64,000 nucleotides of DNA, from positions 930,001 through 994,000 of the forward strand of contig OW818697.1 in the NCBI GenBank assembly GCA_942493365.1, written 5' to 3'. The position numbers and the translations under genes were made by a program. The notes beneath the pieces were generated by a model. That model was given only the letters and a program-made list of their open reading frames with translations. It made no database searches and was not told the DNA's origin. Source of the stretch: UBA8949 sp942493365 (GTDB lineage: Bacteria; Bacillota; Clostridia; Saccharofermentanales; UBA5734). This document shows, piece after piece, positions 50,327 through 58,761 of this stretch; positions within the stretch are counted from its first letter, which is position 1, and every line of letters starts with the position of its first letter.

Positions 50327-50467
50327 TGATCCCTCCATTTGATTTATACCCGAGTCTTTTGACCCATTACATTATATTATACAATAGCCATTTTTTATAG
50401 AGGTTGTTTATATTTGACAAATAATACGGTCATACATGATTTAATTTATGAAACGTGCGATTTAACA

Positions 50468-50502
50468 AAAAAGCCAGATACCGTTGAGGTATCTGGCTTT
50501 TT
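50468..50502. terminator. Bidirectional terminator beside tRNA-Ser
   Basis: AAAAAGCCAGATACC pairs perfectly with GGTATCTGGCTTTTT around a 5-nt loop. Located 22 bp beyond the tRNA 3' end, it probably ends the minus-strand tRNA transcript. The flanking stretch 50340-50465 otherwise holds only AT-rich promoter-like sequence for the esterase at 50326 (candidate -10 TATAAT at 50376-50381). Confidence 0.88.
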
Positions 50503-50523
50503 AGCAGCACGCGCGTCTGCAGT

Positions 50524-50614
50524 TGGCGGAGAAGGCGGGATTCGAACCCGCGCGCCCATTCCTGGACAACTCGATTTCGAATCGAGCTCGTTATGACCAC
50601 TTCGATACTTCTCC
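50524..50614 (-). tRNA. tRNA-Ser(CGA)
   Basis: A class II tRNA with a long variable arm. Acceptor GGAGAAG pairs with CTTCTCC, followed by discriminator G and an encoded CCA. The anticodon arm CTCGA-TTCGAAA-TCGAG gives anticodon CGA, reading serine codon UCG. The T arm is GCGGG-TTCGAAT-CCCGC. It is a single gene; no integrase or att duplication is visible beside it. Confidence 0.97.
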
Positions 50615-50684
50615 GTGTCGGTGGCTAGCGGTTACCTTGGCATTATAGCCGAGGAGCACAGTCTCGTCAATCGCCTGTCGAAGC

Positions 50685-51995
50685 TTAAGGCAGCAATTTA
50701 AAGCGATGCTTGTGTTTTAGGTGCAGGTCTAAAAAAACTTTAGACAGCCGGATGCCGTCGCGGTCGAAGGGCAGGCCGATGATGCCGGCAAAACTGATTT
50801 TGCGAATGGCATCGTCGATCGGACGGCGGGGGATGGCCGGGTCGGCCGGGTTGGGGTTGAATGTGCCGCTGGCCAGCTCGAAGGGGTGGTCGGAGCTGGT
50901 CAATTCGTAGCAAATCGCCAGGTCCGGCTGCTGGCGGTTGTCAGCGATGACGAAGGCGGAAAAGTAGATCAGCAGCGTCTGGGTATCCCACAGTTCGACG
51001 CGGCGGATGGCGCTGCTGTAGGCGAGGTAGAGCCGGGCTTTGTCCGGCTGCAGGCGGCAGTGGGTACCGATGGTGGCTGTGAATACCCAGTTCTGGTAAA
51101 TCTGGCGGTCTTTGGGCTTGAGTTGACGCCAGATCGGGTGTCCGGCAGCGGGATCATTAAAGGCCAAATAAATTTGCTGACAACAACGATTGCGGACTGG
51201 GTCGGGTAGACCTGGCAGATTGAGGAAACGATGCAGCATCTCGATCTGCAACTCAGGTGCGGTCAGCTCGAGGGTATCCCCAAATAGTTTGTGATTGTCC
51301 TGAAAAACGGCAACGTCGCCGCCCAGAAAAATGGCCGCGAGCAAGGCGACGCCAAAGGGCAGATCGCCTTCGATCTGATACTGATCGATCAGGCGATCGG
51401 GATAGATGCCCTTGCTGATCGCATAATTCGCCAGCCGCTGGACGAACTGGCGCGCGTCAGGCCGCTCGATGCCGCTGATCAGCGGCGGTTCAGCGGGGTA
51501 TCCGGCGGTCTGCGCCTTGATCTCGAGAATGCGGCAGAGAATGGCCAGCGCTTGCGCGATCGGCGGGCAGGGGTAGTGCAACTGGAAGGCCAGCCAGCCG
51601 CTCAGATAAAGGCTGTGGCAGGCTCGTTCGCGAATGATCAAGGTCAGACGATCGGCCAGAACGGCGGCCTGGCGGCTGGCGCTCTTGTCGGGCGCTATTG
51701 CCCTGGTCAGGGTGGCCAAAAGCGGGAAGATCAGCCCGAGCTCGCGGCTGGACAGGTTGTGAGCCAGCGCAATAACCGCGGTGCTATCGGCCGCGGCGTC
51801 GAGTTTTTCGGCCAGATCAGCCAGTCCATGATGGTCGGGCGTCCGCACCTGCTCCTGCGGCAGCGGCAACGTCTGGCGGATTTCATTCAGCTTGGCAGCC
51901 ATCCTTTGCCCCGGCACTTGGGCTTCGTCAGCATTATCAGCCGACGGAAACCAGTCAGACAACGACCGCTTGGGATTTTCCGGTGAAGGTGTCAT
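50685..51995 (-). CDS. Hypothetical protein resembling EH-signature (ZorC-like) proteins
   Basis: A 436-residue soluble, mainly helical protein with no signal peptide. I cannot assign it firmly. A region near residues 335-385, with SSAIRRVELWDTQTLLIYFS and a His 36 residues after that Glu (TSSDHPFEL), resembles the Glu and His pattern for which EH_Signature proteins are named; that domain occurs in ZorC of type I Zorya defence systems. Support for the link comes from the neighbour: its start ATG 51995 overlaps the stop of a ZorA/MotA-like gene (ATGA), a sign of tight coupling. No ZorB or ZorD gene is present. High GC, like the flanking housekeeping genes. Confidence 0.55.
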   Translation of the reverse strand: MTPSPENPKRSLSDWFPSADNADEAQVPGQRMAAKLNEIRQTLPLPQEQVRTPDHHGLADLAEKLDAAADSTAVIALAHNLSSRELGLIFPLLATLTRAIAPDKSASRQAAVLADRLTLIIRERACHSLYLSGWLAFQLHYPCPPIAQALAILCRILEIKAQTAGYPAEPPLISGIERPDARQFVQRLANYAISKGIYPDRLIDQYQIEGDLPFGVALLAAIFLGGDVAVFQDNHKLFGDTLELTAPELQIEMLHRFLNLPGLPDPVRNRCCQQIYLAFNDPAAGHPIWRQLKPKDRQIYQNWVFTATIGTHCRLQPDKARLYLAYSSAIRRVELWDTQTLLIYFSAFVIADNRQQPDLAICYELTSSDHPFELASGTFNPNPADPAIPRRPIDDAIRKISFAGIIGLPFDRDGIRLSKVFLDLHLKHKHRFKLLP

Positions 51996-53602
51996 CCGTC
52001 GAAGCGAGCGGCTTGCCCCTGCGTTTGCCGCAGAGCGGCCGGCAAGGCATCGACGGCATCGCGAATCTCGGCGGTGGTGCGCGCCAGGCGTTCGGCCAGT
52101 TCGGACAGGCCGGTGTCAAAGGTGACCAGGGTTTGACGGACATATTGTGACGAGGCCTGGGTGAACTCACCCATAGAAGTGTCAAGCGTGGTATTGAGCG
52201 TGGCCAGCTGCTGGCCAATCGCGCTGGAGTGTTCGGCAATGTCGGCCGTTTCCTTGCGGACCAGGCCCAACATTTCCTTCATCGCCGTCAGATAGTCGCC
52301 GGCGCTGGTTTGCTGGTCGCCGGCGGTTTTGCGAGCGGCATTCATCGATTGAATCGACTCGACGACAATGCCGCTCAGCAGCTCGCCGTAGCGGTCCATC
52401 TTCTGACCCAGATTGTCAATGTTACTGGACAGACCTTGCTCGTTGCCTTGAAAAAGGCCGGCCATCTGGCTGGTGGCGGCCGCCAACGCCTTGATCTGCG
52501 CGTCAACCTGCGTAAAGTCGGCAGTCAGCTGATTGCGGGCCTGGGCCATTTGCTGCAGCGCTTGGCGCGAATCGGCCAGCAGCCCTTCGGACTGCTCGCG
52601 TGTCGTATCCATCGCGCGCATAGCAACTTCAATGTAATCTTTGACGTTGCTCATCAGGCCACCCATCAGCTCGATTTCCTTATTGAGCGGCTGGAGATGC
52701 TCGGCCAGATCGGTCGACAGCGCTGTCGCAAAGCGAATGGCCAGCTCCTGCATACCCCGCTCCTGACGGCTGGTCAGTTCGCCAGCCAGATTGCTCAGCG
52801 TCGTGGTCGCTTGCTGGATCGAGGGCGCGACATTGCTCAGCAGCACCTGCTCGATGCTGCGGCAAATGCCGTCGGCCATATCACTCTCGGCCAGCCGTTT
52901 GGTGGTGGCATTGAATTCCTCCAGAGAGCTGTGCATCTGACGGTCATAAACCATGAATTTGTCGATCAGCAGAGCCAGGCCAGCCTGGTCATTAAAGACC
53001 GGCAGCTTGGTTTCCAGACTCGAATAAAGTTTTTGCAGCCAACGGTTGAGGATTTGACGGGTTTGATGCGCGCTGGCAGCCGCCAGGAGGGCACCGGCCA
53101 GACCAACGACGAGGGGCAGCAACACAAGGCCGAGGCTCAAGTCGGCTATTTTAACCGGGATAGCCGACTGCATCAGCAAGGCGATCAGGGCATCCAACAG
53201 CCCGACAGCCATCAACCCAGCAGCCGCGCGGTAATTGAGACGGTTCAAACGAGAAGCGCCAAACAGGGTGTCCGGATGCAGATTACTAGCCGGATCGGGC
53301 AGCCAGCGACCCTGATACAGCTCCTTGCATTGGATAACCATCGATTCGAACGCGTTGTTAAACGATGTCGCTGGGCTGCGAGAAAACGCGTCCTTGACGG
53401 CTGTCAGGTTGTTAATGGTGCGTCCCGACAAGTCATTCATCTGTTCGATCAGCGGGCTGATTAAACGGCCGGCTTTTCGCAGCATCAAACGGTTGCCCAA
53501 CAGATAGAACAGCGTCAGGATGGCCAGCAACAGTGGAACGAACCCGGAAACCAGCCAGTGCAGAATCTCGAGATCCCAGAATTTAGTGATCAGAAAGTCC
53601 AT
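51992..53602 (-). CDS. ZorA/MotA-like membrane protein with long coiled-coil tail
   Basis: A 536-residue protein with one N-terminal transmembrane helix (about 15-40), a cytosolic stretch, a closely spaced helix pair (about 125-150 and 155-185) and a C-terminal cytosolic tail of about 340 residues, rich in Gln, Ala and Leu, with long predicted coiled coils (LFQGNEQGLSSNIDNLGQKM, LATLNTTLDTSMGEFTQASS). This is the layout of ZorA/MotA/TolQ-superfamily subunits with a ZorA-style long tail; the tail also resembles chemoreceptor helices. MotA-like stators need a MotB/ZorB partner with a peptidoglycan-binding domain, and none is here. ATG 53602 follows AGGAGGCACAA. It is 28 bp after the aminopeptidase gene and overlaps the next gene by 4 bp. 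Confidence 0.65.
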   Translation of the reverse strand: MDFLITKFWDLEILHWLVSGFVPLLLAILTLFYLLGNRLMLRKAGRLISPLIEQMNDLSGRTINNLTAVKDAFSRSPATSFNNAFESMVIQCKELYQGRWLPDPASNLHPDTLFGASRLNRLNYRAAAGLMAVGLLDALIALLMQSAIPVKIADLSLGLVLLPLVVGLAGALLAAASAHQTRQILNRWLQKLYSSLETKLPVFNDQAGLALLIDKFMVYDRQMHSSLEEFNATTKRLAESDMADGICRSIEQVLLSNVAPSIQQATTTLSNLAGELTSRQERGMQELAIRFATALSTDLAEHLQPLNKEIELMGGLMSNVKDYIEVAMRAMDTTREQSEGLLADSRQALQQMAQARNQLTADFTQVDAQIKALAAATSQMAGLFQGNEQGLSSNIDNLGQKMDRYGELLSGIVVESIQSMNAARKTAGDQQTSAGDYLTAMKEMLGLVRKETADIAEHSSAIGQQLATLNTTLDTSMGEFTQASSQYVRQTLVTFDTGLSELAERLARTTAEIRDAVDALPAALRQTQGQAARFDG

Positions 53603-53630
53603 TTGTGCCTCCTGTAAAATCGAATGTTGA

Positions 53631-54749
53631 TCAAGGATTGAGGGCAAGTAATTCAGTCAAAGTGAACAGTCCGTCTTTGCGAATCAGCACATCGTCAAAC
53701 CAGATTTCGCCGCCGCCATATTCCGGCCGCTGGATCTGGACCAGATCCCAGTGAATCGTGGAGTCATTGCCATTGGGCGCCTCGTCGTAGCAGGCTCCAG
53801 GGGTGAAGTGGAAGGAACCGCAGATTTTTTCGTCAAACAGCGTATTGCAGAAGGGCTCGCGAATCAGCGGGTGAAATCCGAGGGCAAATTCGCCGATGTA
53901 GCGAGCGCCAGGATCGCTGTCCAGAATTTTATCCAGCGTTTCCTGCTCCTGATCGGCGGTGGCCTTGATAATCTTGCCGTTTTCAAATGCAAAGCGGATG
54001 CCGGTAAAGGTCCTGCTCCAGTAGATCGAGGGGGTGTTGAAGCTGATGTGGCCTTGCACCGAGTCGCGAACCGGTGCCGTGAAGCATTCGCCGTCGGGGA
54101 TGTTGTATTCGCCGCAGCAGGGAATGGCGGGAATGCCGCGAATCGAGAAGGAGAGGTCGGTGCCAGGCCCGATGATCCTGACGCGATCGGTCTGTTCCAT
54201 CAACTGCTTGAGCTGGGCCGCGTTCTGTTTCATGGCCTGATAATCAACACCAGCGGCTGCCAGGACAAAATCAAAGTAACTGCTAAAAGACTGACCCAGC
54301 CGCTGTGCCTGGCCAGGCGTCGGGTATTCGAACAGAACCCAGCGGCGATGGTTGATGACCAGATCCTTGAGCGGTTTGCCCGCGCGGGCGCTCATCTGAA
54401 GAACTTGCGGCGGGATGCCGGCCAGTTCCTGATCATTGGGGTATGCCCGGATAACAATGTCGCCAACCAGGTTTTGGTACTGACGGACACCGATCTGACA
54501 CCTGTCGGCCAAGAAGGCCTGCGCTGAGGCATCTTCCGGGTCGAGCAACTCTAAAAGCTGCCGCGTGATTTCCTGGCTGGTCAGATCAACCTGCGCAAAA
54601 GCCCCGATCTTACGGGCTTCGCTGAGGATTGCCTTTATCAGCGGGATTGCGGCGATATCCGCCGTAATATGAAAGGCCTCACCCTTTTGAATCATCATCG
54701 AATGGGTCAACATGAGACGGGCCAATTGTTCCAGTCGGGGGTCGCGCAT
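53631..54749 (-). CDS. M29-family aminopeptidase (AmpS/PepS-like)
   Basis: A 372-residue cytoplasmic metallo-aminopeptidase that removes N-terminal residues from peptides. M29 signatures are GIRFAFENGKIIKA, GARYIGEFALG (Glu ligand), then FDEKICGSFHFTPGACYDEA and NDSTIHWDLV, which supply the remaining metal ligands (Glu, His, His, Asp). Length is slightly short of the usual 400 or so, but both catalytic halves are present. ATG 54749 lies behind a purine-poor leader (ACCGGAGGCATAAAC), with GGAGG visible. First gene of a three-gene transcript with the ZorA-like and EH-like genes; functional connection to those two is not obvious. Confidence 0.9.
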   Translation of the reverse strand: MRDPRLEQLARLMLTHSMMIQKGEAFHITADIAAIPLIKAILSEARKIGAFAQVDLTSQEITRQLLELLDPEDASAQAFLADRCQIGVRQYQNLVGDIVIRAYPNDQELAGIPPQVLQMSARAGKPLKDLVINHRRWVLFEYPTPGQAQRLGQSFSSYFDFVLAAAGVDYQAMKQNAAQLKQLMEQTDRVRIIGPGTDLSFSIRGIPAIPCCGEYNIPDGECFTAPVRDSVQGHISFNTPSIYWSRTFTGIRFAFENGKIIKATADQEQETLDKILDSDPGARYIGEFALGFHPLIREPFCNTLFDEKICGSFHFTPGACYDEAPNGNDSTIHWDLVQIQRPEYGGGEIWFDDVLIRKDGLFTLTELLALNP

Positions 54750-54824
54750 GTTTATGCCTCCGGTCTGATCTTTTTCTCGATATCATTATATCAGACTGGC
54801 TGGCAAGTTCTTTTAACAAATTTC

Positions 54825-55748
54825 TTACAATATAAAGTGCTCCAGAGCTTCGGCCAGCGTTCTGCTGTCTTCAACCGGTAAAACAGTCGTTTCAGGCAGG
54901 ATTTTGCGAATCAGGCCGGTCAGCACCTTGCCCGGGCCGAACTCGACGAAAGCGGTGCAGCCGTCTTGAGCAAGATTGGCGACCTCGGTGGTCCAGCGCA
55001 CCGGGCTGCACATGTGTTGGTAAAGGTATGATGACCAATCCGTCATATCCATGAGCTTGCCGCCGGTGGTGTTGGTGTAGAAGGGTGCCGAAGGCACATG
55101 AAAAGTCATCTGGCGGGCGAATTCGGCCAGCTGCCGGGCGGCCGAGTCCATCAAAGGCGTGTGGAAGGCGCCGCTGACATTGAGGCGGCGAATTTTGCGG
55201 GCACCAGCCGCGGTCAGCGCCTCGACACAGGCGGCCGTCGGCGCTTCCAGGCCGGCGATGACGATTTGGCCAGGGCTATTGAAATTGACGGCAAAGACCT
55301 GACCGGCATACTGCGGCTGCGCCACAACGGCCAGCAATGGCTCGTCATCCATGCCCATCACCGCGTACATCGCGCCGGGCGTCTGATCGGAGGCCGTCTG
55401 CATCAGCCGTGAACGCTCCTGCACCAGCGTCAGCAGGTCAGGCAGCGTCAGCACGCCGGCGGCCCCCAGGGCACTGTATTCGCCCAGCGAGAAGCCGGCG
55501 AAGGCCAGCGGCGGCAGATTGCCTGCCTCGGCCTTGAATGCCGCCCAGGCCGCCAGGCTCATTGTCACGATCGACAACTGGGCGAAACGGGTCTGCGCCA
55601 GTTGTTCTTCGTCCAGTGAAAGGACATCAAAACCGAGATGATCGGCCGCCTCGGTGTAGACCGCGCGCGCCGCCGCGCTCTGGGCACAAAGATCCTGCCC
55701 CATGCCGACCTTCTGCGCCCCCTGACCTGAAAAGACACAAGCAATCAT
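54825..55748 (-). CDS. fabD: Malonyl-CoA:ACP transacylase
   Basis: A 307-residue enzyme that moves malonyl from CoA to acyl carrier protein for fatty-acid elongation. It begins MIACVFSGQGAQKVGMGQDL, the canonical FabD N-terminus; the nucleophile is in AGFSLGEYSALG (Ser about 90), the catalytic His in SGAFHTPLM (about 200), and FVEFGPGKVLTGLI is near the C-terminus. ATG 55748 follows GAAGGAAGG; the longer upstream frame has no family similarity. It is transcribed away from fabH, and a palindrome between them overlaps both promoters, so it should be co-regulated with the rest of the pathway. Confidence 0.95.
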   Translation of the reverse strand: MIACVFSGQGAQKVGMGQDLCAQSAAARAVYTEAADHLGFDVLSLDEEQLAQTRFAQLSIVTMSLAAWAAFKAEAGNLPPLAFAGFSLGEYSALGAAGVLTLPDLLTLVQERSRLMQTASDQTPGAMYAVMGMDDEPLLAVVAQPQYAGQVFAVNFNSPGQIVIAGLEAPTAACVEALTAAGARKIRRLNVSGAFHTPLMDSAARQLAEFARQMTFHVPSAPFYTNTTGGKLMDMTDWSSYLYQHMCSPVRWTTEVANLAQDGCTAFVEFGPGKVLTGLIRKILPETTVLPVEDSRTLAEALEHFIL

Positions 55749-55788
55749 GTTAGTTGACCTTCCTTCTTGACAAACTGACTGGCAAAAG

Positions 55789-55852
55789 CTATTATTGATT
55801 TGTATTTTGATCATCAAAATATTTGATACACGAATAATAAACCTGCTATTAC
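55789..55852. promoter_or_regulatory. Divergent fabD/fabH promoters around a FabT-like operator
   Basis: ATTTTGATCATCAAAAT (55804-55820) is a 17-bp palindrome, perfect apart from its centre base, that closely matches the TTTGAnTATCAAA-type site bound by the MarR-family repressor FabT. On the minus strand, TTGATG within it, a 17-bp spacer and TAATAG form a fabD promoter. On the plus strand, TTGATA (55823-55828), an 18-bp spacer and TATTAC form a fabH promoter. One bound repressor dimer could block both. No fabT gene is in the window. Confidence 0.72.
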
Positions 55853-55894
55853 AATAGATGATTTTGCTCGAAAAATCAAGCGCGGAGGCTCCAA

Positions 55895-56899
55895 ATGCAC
55901 AACCTAAGAATATGCGGTACCGGTAATTACCTGCCTGAATTGGTGGTTACCAATCAAATGATGTCCAAAATTGTCGAAACCAGCGATGAATGGATCACCT
56001 CGCGGACCGGTATCTGCGAGCGCCGCTTTTCCAGTGGCGAACCCACCTGGTTCATGGCCGCCGAGGCCGCCCGCAAAGCCATCGCCGTGGCCGGCATTGA
56101 TCCGATGCAAATCAGCACGATCATCGTGACCACCGTCACGCCGGATTACTACACCCCCTCGACCGCCTGCATTGTTCAGGCTGAAATTGGTGCCGACAAG
56201 GCCTTTTGCTTTGATATGAACGCCGCCTGTTCGGGCTTTGTCTATGCCCTGGATCTGGCCGCGCGCTACCTTGACTCGCCAGACAACCAGTATGTGCTGG
56301 TCATCTCGGCCGAAAACCTCAGCAAAATAACCGACTATCGCGACCGCGCCACCTGCATCCTCTTTGGCGACGGTGCCAGCGCGGTGCTCTTTGGCCGCAG
56401 TCAGCCTGGTGAATCAAGCGCGCTGCTGGCCACCCACCTGGGCGCCGAGGGCAAAAACGCCCAAACTTTGGTTGCTCGTGCTTTGCGCGTCAGCCACCCC
56501 TTTATGAAACCCGACGCCGTTTGGCCCGACCGCTTTGGCCAGCAAACCGATCATTTCATCAGCATGGAAGGTCAGGAAGTTTACAAATTCGCCGTCCGCG
56601 TGCTGACCCAGTCGGTCCTGACCGTCATCGAAAAGGCTAACATCAGCCTGTCTGAGTTGCGCTACATCATCCCGCACCAGGCCAACTCGCGCATTGTTGA
56701 CGCCGCCTGCCGCCGTATGAAGGCCGACCCCGACCAGATGATTTCGCGCATGTCTTCGTTCGGCAACACGTCATCAGCCAGCATCCCGATCTGCCTCGAT
56801 GAACTGATCAACAGCGGCCGCCTCAACCGCGGCGACAAGATTGCCCTCTGCGGCTTCGGCGGCGGCCTGACCTACGGCGCGGCTTTGCTGATCTATTAG
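55895..56899 (+). CDS. fabH: Beta-ketoacyl-ACP synthase III
   Basis: A 334-residue enzyme that starts fatty-acid synthesis by condensing acyl-CoA with malonyl-ACP. The catalytic triad is clear: Cys in DMNAACSGFVYAL (about 112), His in YIIPHQANSRI (about 258) and Asn in SSFGNTSSASIP (about 288). The N-terminal SDEWITSRTGICERRF and C-terminal GFGGGLTYGAALL are typical. ATG 55895 follows GCGGAGGCTCCAA. First gene of the plus-strand fab/acc operon; the substrate preference (acetyl versus branched acyl-CoA) is not evident. Confidence 0.96.
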   Translation: MHNLRICGTGNYLPELVVTNQMMSKIVETSDEWITSRTGICERRFSSGEPTWFMAAEAARKAIAVAGIDPMQISTIIVTTVTPDYYTPSTACIVQAEIGADKAFCFDMNAACSGFVYALDLAARYLDSPDNQYVLVISAENLSKITDYRDRATCILFGDGASAVLFGRSQPGESSALLATHLGAEGKNAQTLVARALRVSHPFMKPDAVWPDRFGQQTDHFISMEGQEVYKFAVRVLTQSVLTVIEKANISLSELRYIIPHQANSRIVDAACRRMKADPDQMISRMSSFGNTSSASIPICLDELINSGRLNRGDKIALCGFGGGLTYGAALLIY

Positions 56900-56949
56900 A
56901 CGATTAACCTAAAAATACTGTATAATTTACTATGGAGGATCTGATATTA

Positions 56950-57909
56950 ATGACTGCTATTTCAATTTGTGAATTGCTGGGCATCGACTATCCGCTGATT
57001 CAGGGCGGCATGGCTTGGGTGGCCAACGCCAATCTGGCGGCGGCTGTTTCCAATGGCGGTGGCCTCGGCCTGATCGCGGCCGGTAACATGCCGCCCGACG
57101 CCCTGCGCGCCGAAATCCGCAAAGCCTACCAGCTGACGGTCAAACCTTTTGGCGTCAATATTATGTTGATGAGTCCCAACGCCGCTGAATACGCGAAAAT
57201 CGTCGAAGAAGAAAAGGTCGCTGTCGTGACGACCGGTGCCGGTTCGCCCGGCAAATATATTGAAGGCTGGAAAGCCGCCGGCATCAAGGTCATCCCCGTA
57301 GTCGCCTCGGTCGGTCTGGCTCGCCGCATGGAACGCCTCGGTGCCGATGCGGTGGTCGCTGAAGGCACCGAAGCTGGTGGCCACATCGGCGAATCGACCA
57401 CCATGGTCCTGGTGCCGCAGGTGGTCGACGCCGTCGCCATCCCGGTCATTGCCGCCGGCGGTATCGCCGACGGTCGCGGCGCTGCGGCCGCCTTCATGCT
57501 GGGTGCCGCTGGCATACAGGTCGGCACGCGCTTTCTGGCCTGCGACGAATGCACCATCCATGACAATTACAAGCACATGGTCATCAAAGCCCGCGACATC
57601 GACACCATCGTCACCGGCCGCAGCGGCGGTCACCCGGTGCGCACGCTGAAGAACAAGCTGGCCCGCGATCTGATCAAGCTGGAAAAGCACGGCGCCACCT
57701 TTGAACAGATCGAGGAAATTTCAATAGGCTCACTGCGCCGCGCCGTTCAGGACGGCAGCGTCGAGAGCGGCTCCTTCATGGCCGGACAATCGGCCGGTCT
57801 GGTGCACCACATGGCACCGGCTGCCCAGATCATCCGCGACATTTTCCAGCAAACCGCCGAGCTGCTCGGTGATCGCCTGCCGGTCTCTGTGCCCGGCCTG
57901 AAAAGATAA
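56950..57909 (+). CDS. fabK: FMN-dependent enoyl-ACP reductase II
   Basis: A 319-residue flavin-dependent TIM-barrel enzyme that reduces enoyl-ACP with NAD(P)H, the last step of each elongation cycle. Signatures: LGIDYPLIQGGMAWVANANL, NGGGLGLIAAG, VVTTGAGSPGKYI, EGTEAGGHIG and PVIAAGGIADGRGAAAAFML, GVQVGT-type GIQVGTRFLA. It belongs to the nitronate-monooxygenase superfamily, but the operon position makes FabK the clear choice. FabK is insensitive to triclosan (family knowledge). ATG 56950 lies 10 bp after TATGGAGGAT and is preferred over ATG 56932. A TATAAT at 56921-56926 may be an internal promoter. No acpP gene lies between fabH and fabK, where it is often found. Confidence 0.94.
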   Translation: MTAISICELLGIDYPLIQGGMAWVANANLAAAVSNGGGLGLIAAGNMPPDALRAEIRKAYQLTVKPFGVNIMLMSPNAAEYAKIVEEEKVAVVTTGAGSPGKYIEGWKAAGIKVIPVVASVGLARRMERLGADAVVAEGTEAGGHIGESTTMVLVPQVVDAVAIPVIAAGGIADGRGAAAAFMLGAAGIQVGTRFLACDECTIHDNYKHMVIKARDIDTIVTGRSGGHPVRTLKNKLARDLIKLEKHGATFEQIEEISIGSLRRAVQDGSVESGSFMAGQSAGLVHHMAPAAQIIRDIFQQTAELLGDRLPVSVPGLKR

Positions 57910-57928
57910 CACATCGGAGGTACACTTG

Positions 57929-58657
57929 ATGAATGCATTGATTACAGGCGGTTCGCGCGGCATCGGCGCGGCGGTAGCCAAACGGCTGGCCGCTGATGGC
58001 TATGATGTTGTGATTTCCTACCAGAACTCGGCTGACAAGGCCGAGACGGTGGCCGCGCAGTGTCGTGAGCTGGGCGTTCGCGCCTTGGCGGTCAAGGCCG
58101 ACATCGCCAGCGAAGCCGATTGTGTCATGCTGACGCAGGCCGCCCGCGACGCCTTTGGGCCGATCGCCGTGCTGGTCAACAACGCTGGCATCACCCGCGA
58201 CGGTCTGGCCATGCGCATGGGACTCGCCCAATTTACCGACGTCATCGACGCCAACCTGACCGGCACCTTCATGATGTGTAAAGCGGTGTTGCCGGACATG
58301 GTCAAGGCCCGTCAGGGCCGCATCATCAACATGGCATCGGTCGCCGGCGTCTACGGCAATGCCGGCCAGGCCAACTACGCCGCCTCCAAGGCCGGCGTCA
58401 TCGGCCTGACCAAATCGCTGGCCAAAGAGGTCGGCAGCCGCAAGATCACCGTCAACGCCATCGCGCCTGGCTTTATCGAAACCGACATGACCGTCGGTCT
58501 GCCGGATGCCCTCAAAGAAGGCGCACTCAAAACTATCCCCCTCGGCCGTTTTGGCCAGGCCGAAGAGATAGCTGGTACGGTGGCCTTTCTGGTCTCTGAT
58601 GCCGCAGCCTACATCACCGGTCAGGTGCTGGAAGTTTCCGGCGGTATGACGCTTTAA
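57929..58657 (+). CDS. fabG: 3-oxoacyl-ACP reductase
   Basis: A 242-residue short-chain dehydrogenase that reduces 3-oxoacyl-ACP with NADPH. ALITGGSRGIGAAVAKRL is the cofactor motif, NNAGITRDGLAMRM is the FabG-typical active-site strand, the catalytic Ser lies in INMASVAG, YAASKAG gives Tyr and Lys, and the protein ends GQVLEVSGGMTL. ATG 57929 follows ATCGGAGGTACACTTG. Same operon as fabK (19 bp gap). Immediately after its stop codon begins an array of 7-bp and 14-bp tandem repeats. Confidence 0.96.
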   Translation: MNALITGGSRGIGAAVAKRLAADGYDVVISYQNSADKAETVAAQCRELGVRALAVKADIASEADCVMLTQAARDAFGPIAVLVNNAGITRDGLAMRMGLAQFTDVIDANLTGTFMMCKAVLPDMVKARQGRIINMASVAGVYGNAGQANYAASKAGVIGLTKSLAKEVGSRKITVNAIAPGFIETDMTVGLPDALKEGALKTIPLGRFGQAEEIAGTVAFLVSDAAAYITGQVLEVSGGMTL

Positions 58658-58727
58658 GTGAAAGATGAAAGATGAAAGATGAAAGATTAAAAGCGAACAG
58701 GTAACAGCGAACAGGTAACAGGTAACA
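58658..58727. repeat. 7-bp and 14-bp tandem repeats between fabG and fabF
   Basis: Directly after the fabG stop codon: GTGAAAG, three copies of ATGAAAG, ATTAAAA, two copies of GCGAACAGGTAACA, and a further half copy GGTAACA. All units are multiples of 7 bp, a total of 70 bp. The fabF ribosome-binding site AGGAGG follows 20 bp later. Slipped-strand changes here would alter the fabG-fabF spacing without changing any protein. Confidence 0.85.
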
Positions 58728-58761
58728 ACGAACAACTTAAACCTTTAGGAGGTTCATGGAT

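Noticed and set aside
50524..50614. tRNA-Ser as an integration site for a mobile island
   Set aside because: No integrase gene and no direct repeat of the tRNA 3' end could be found in the flanking sequence.
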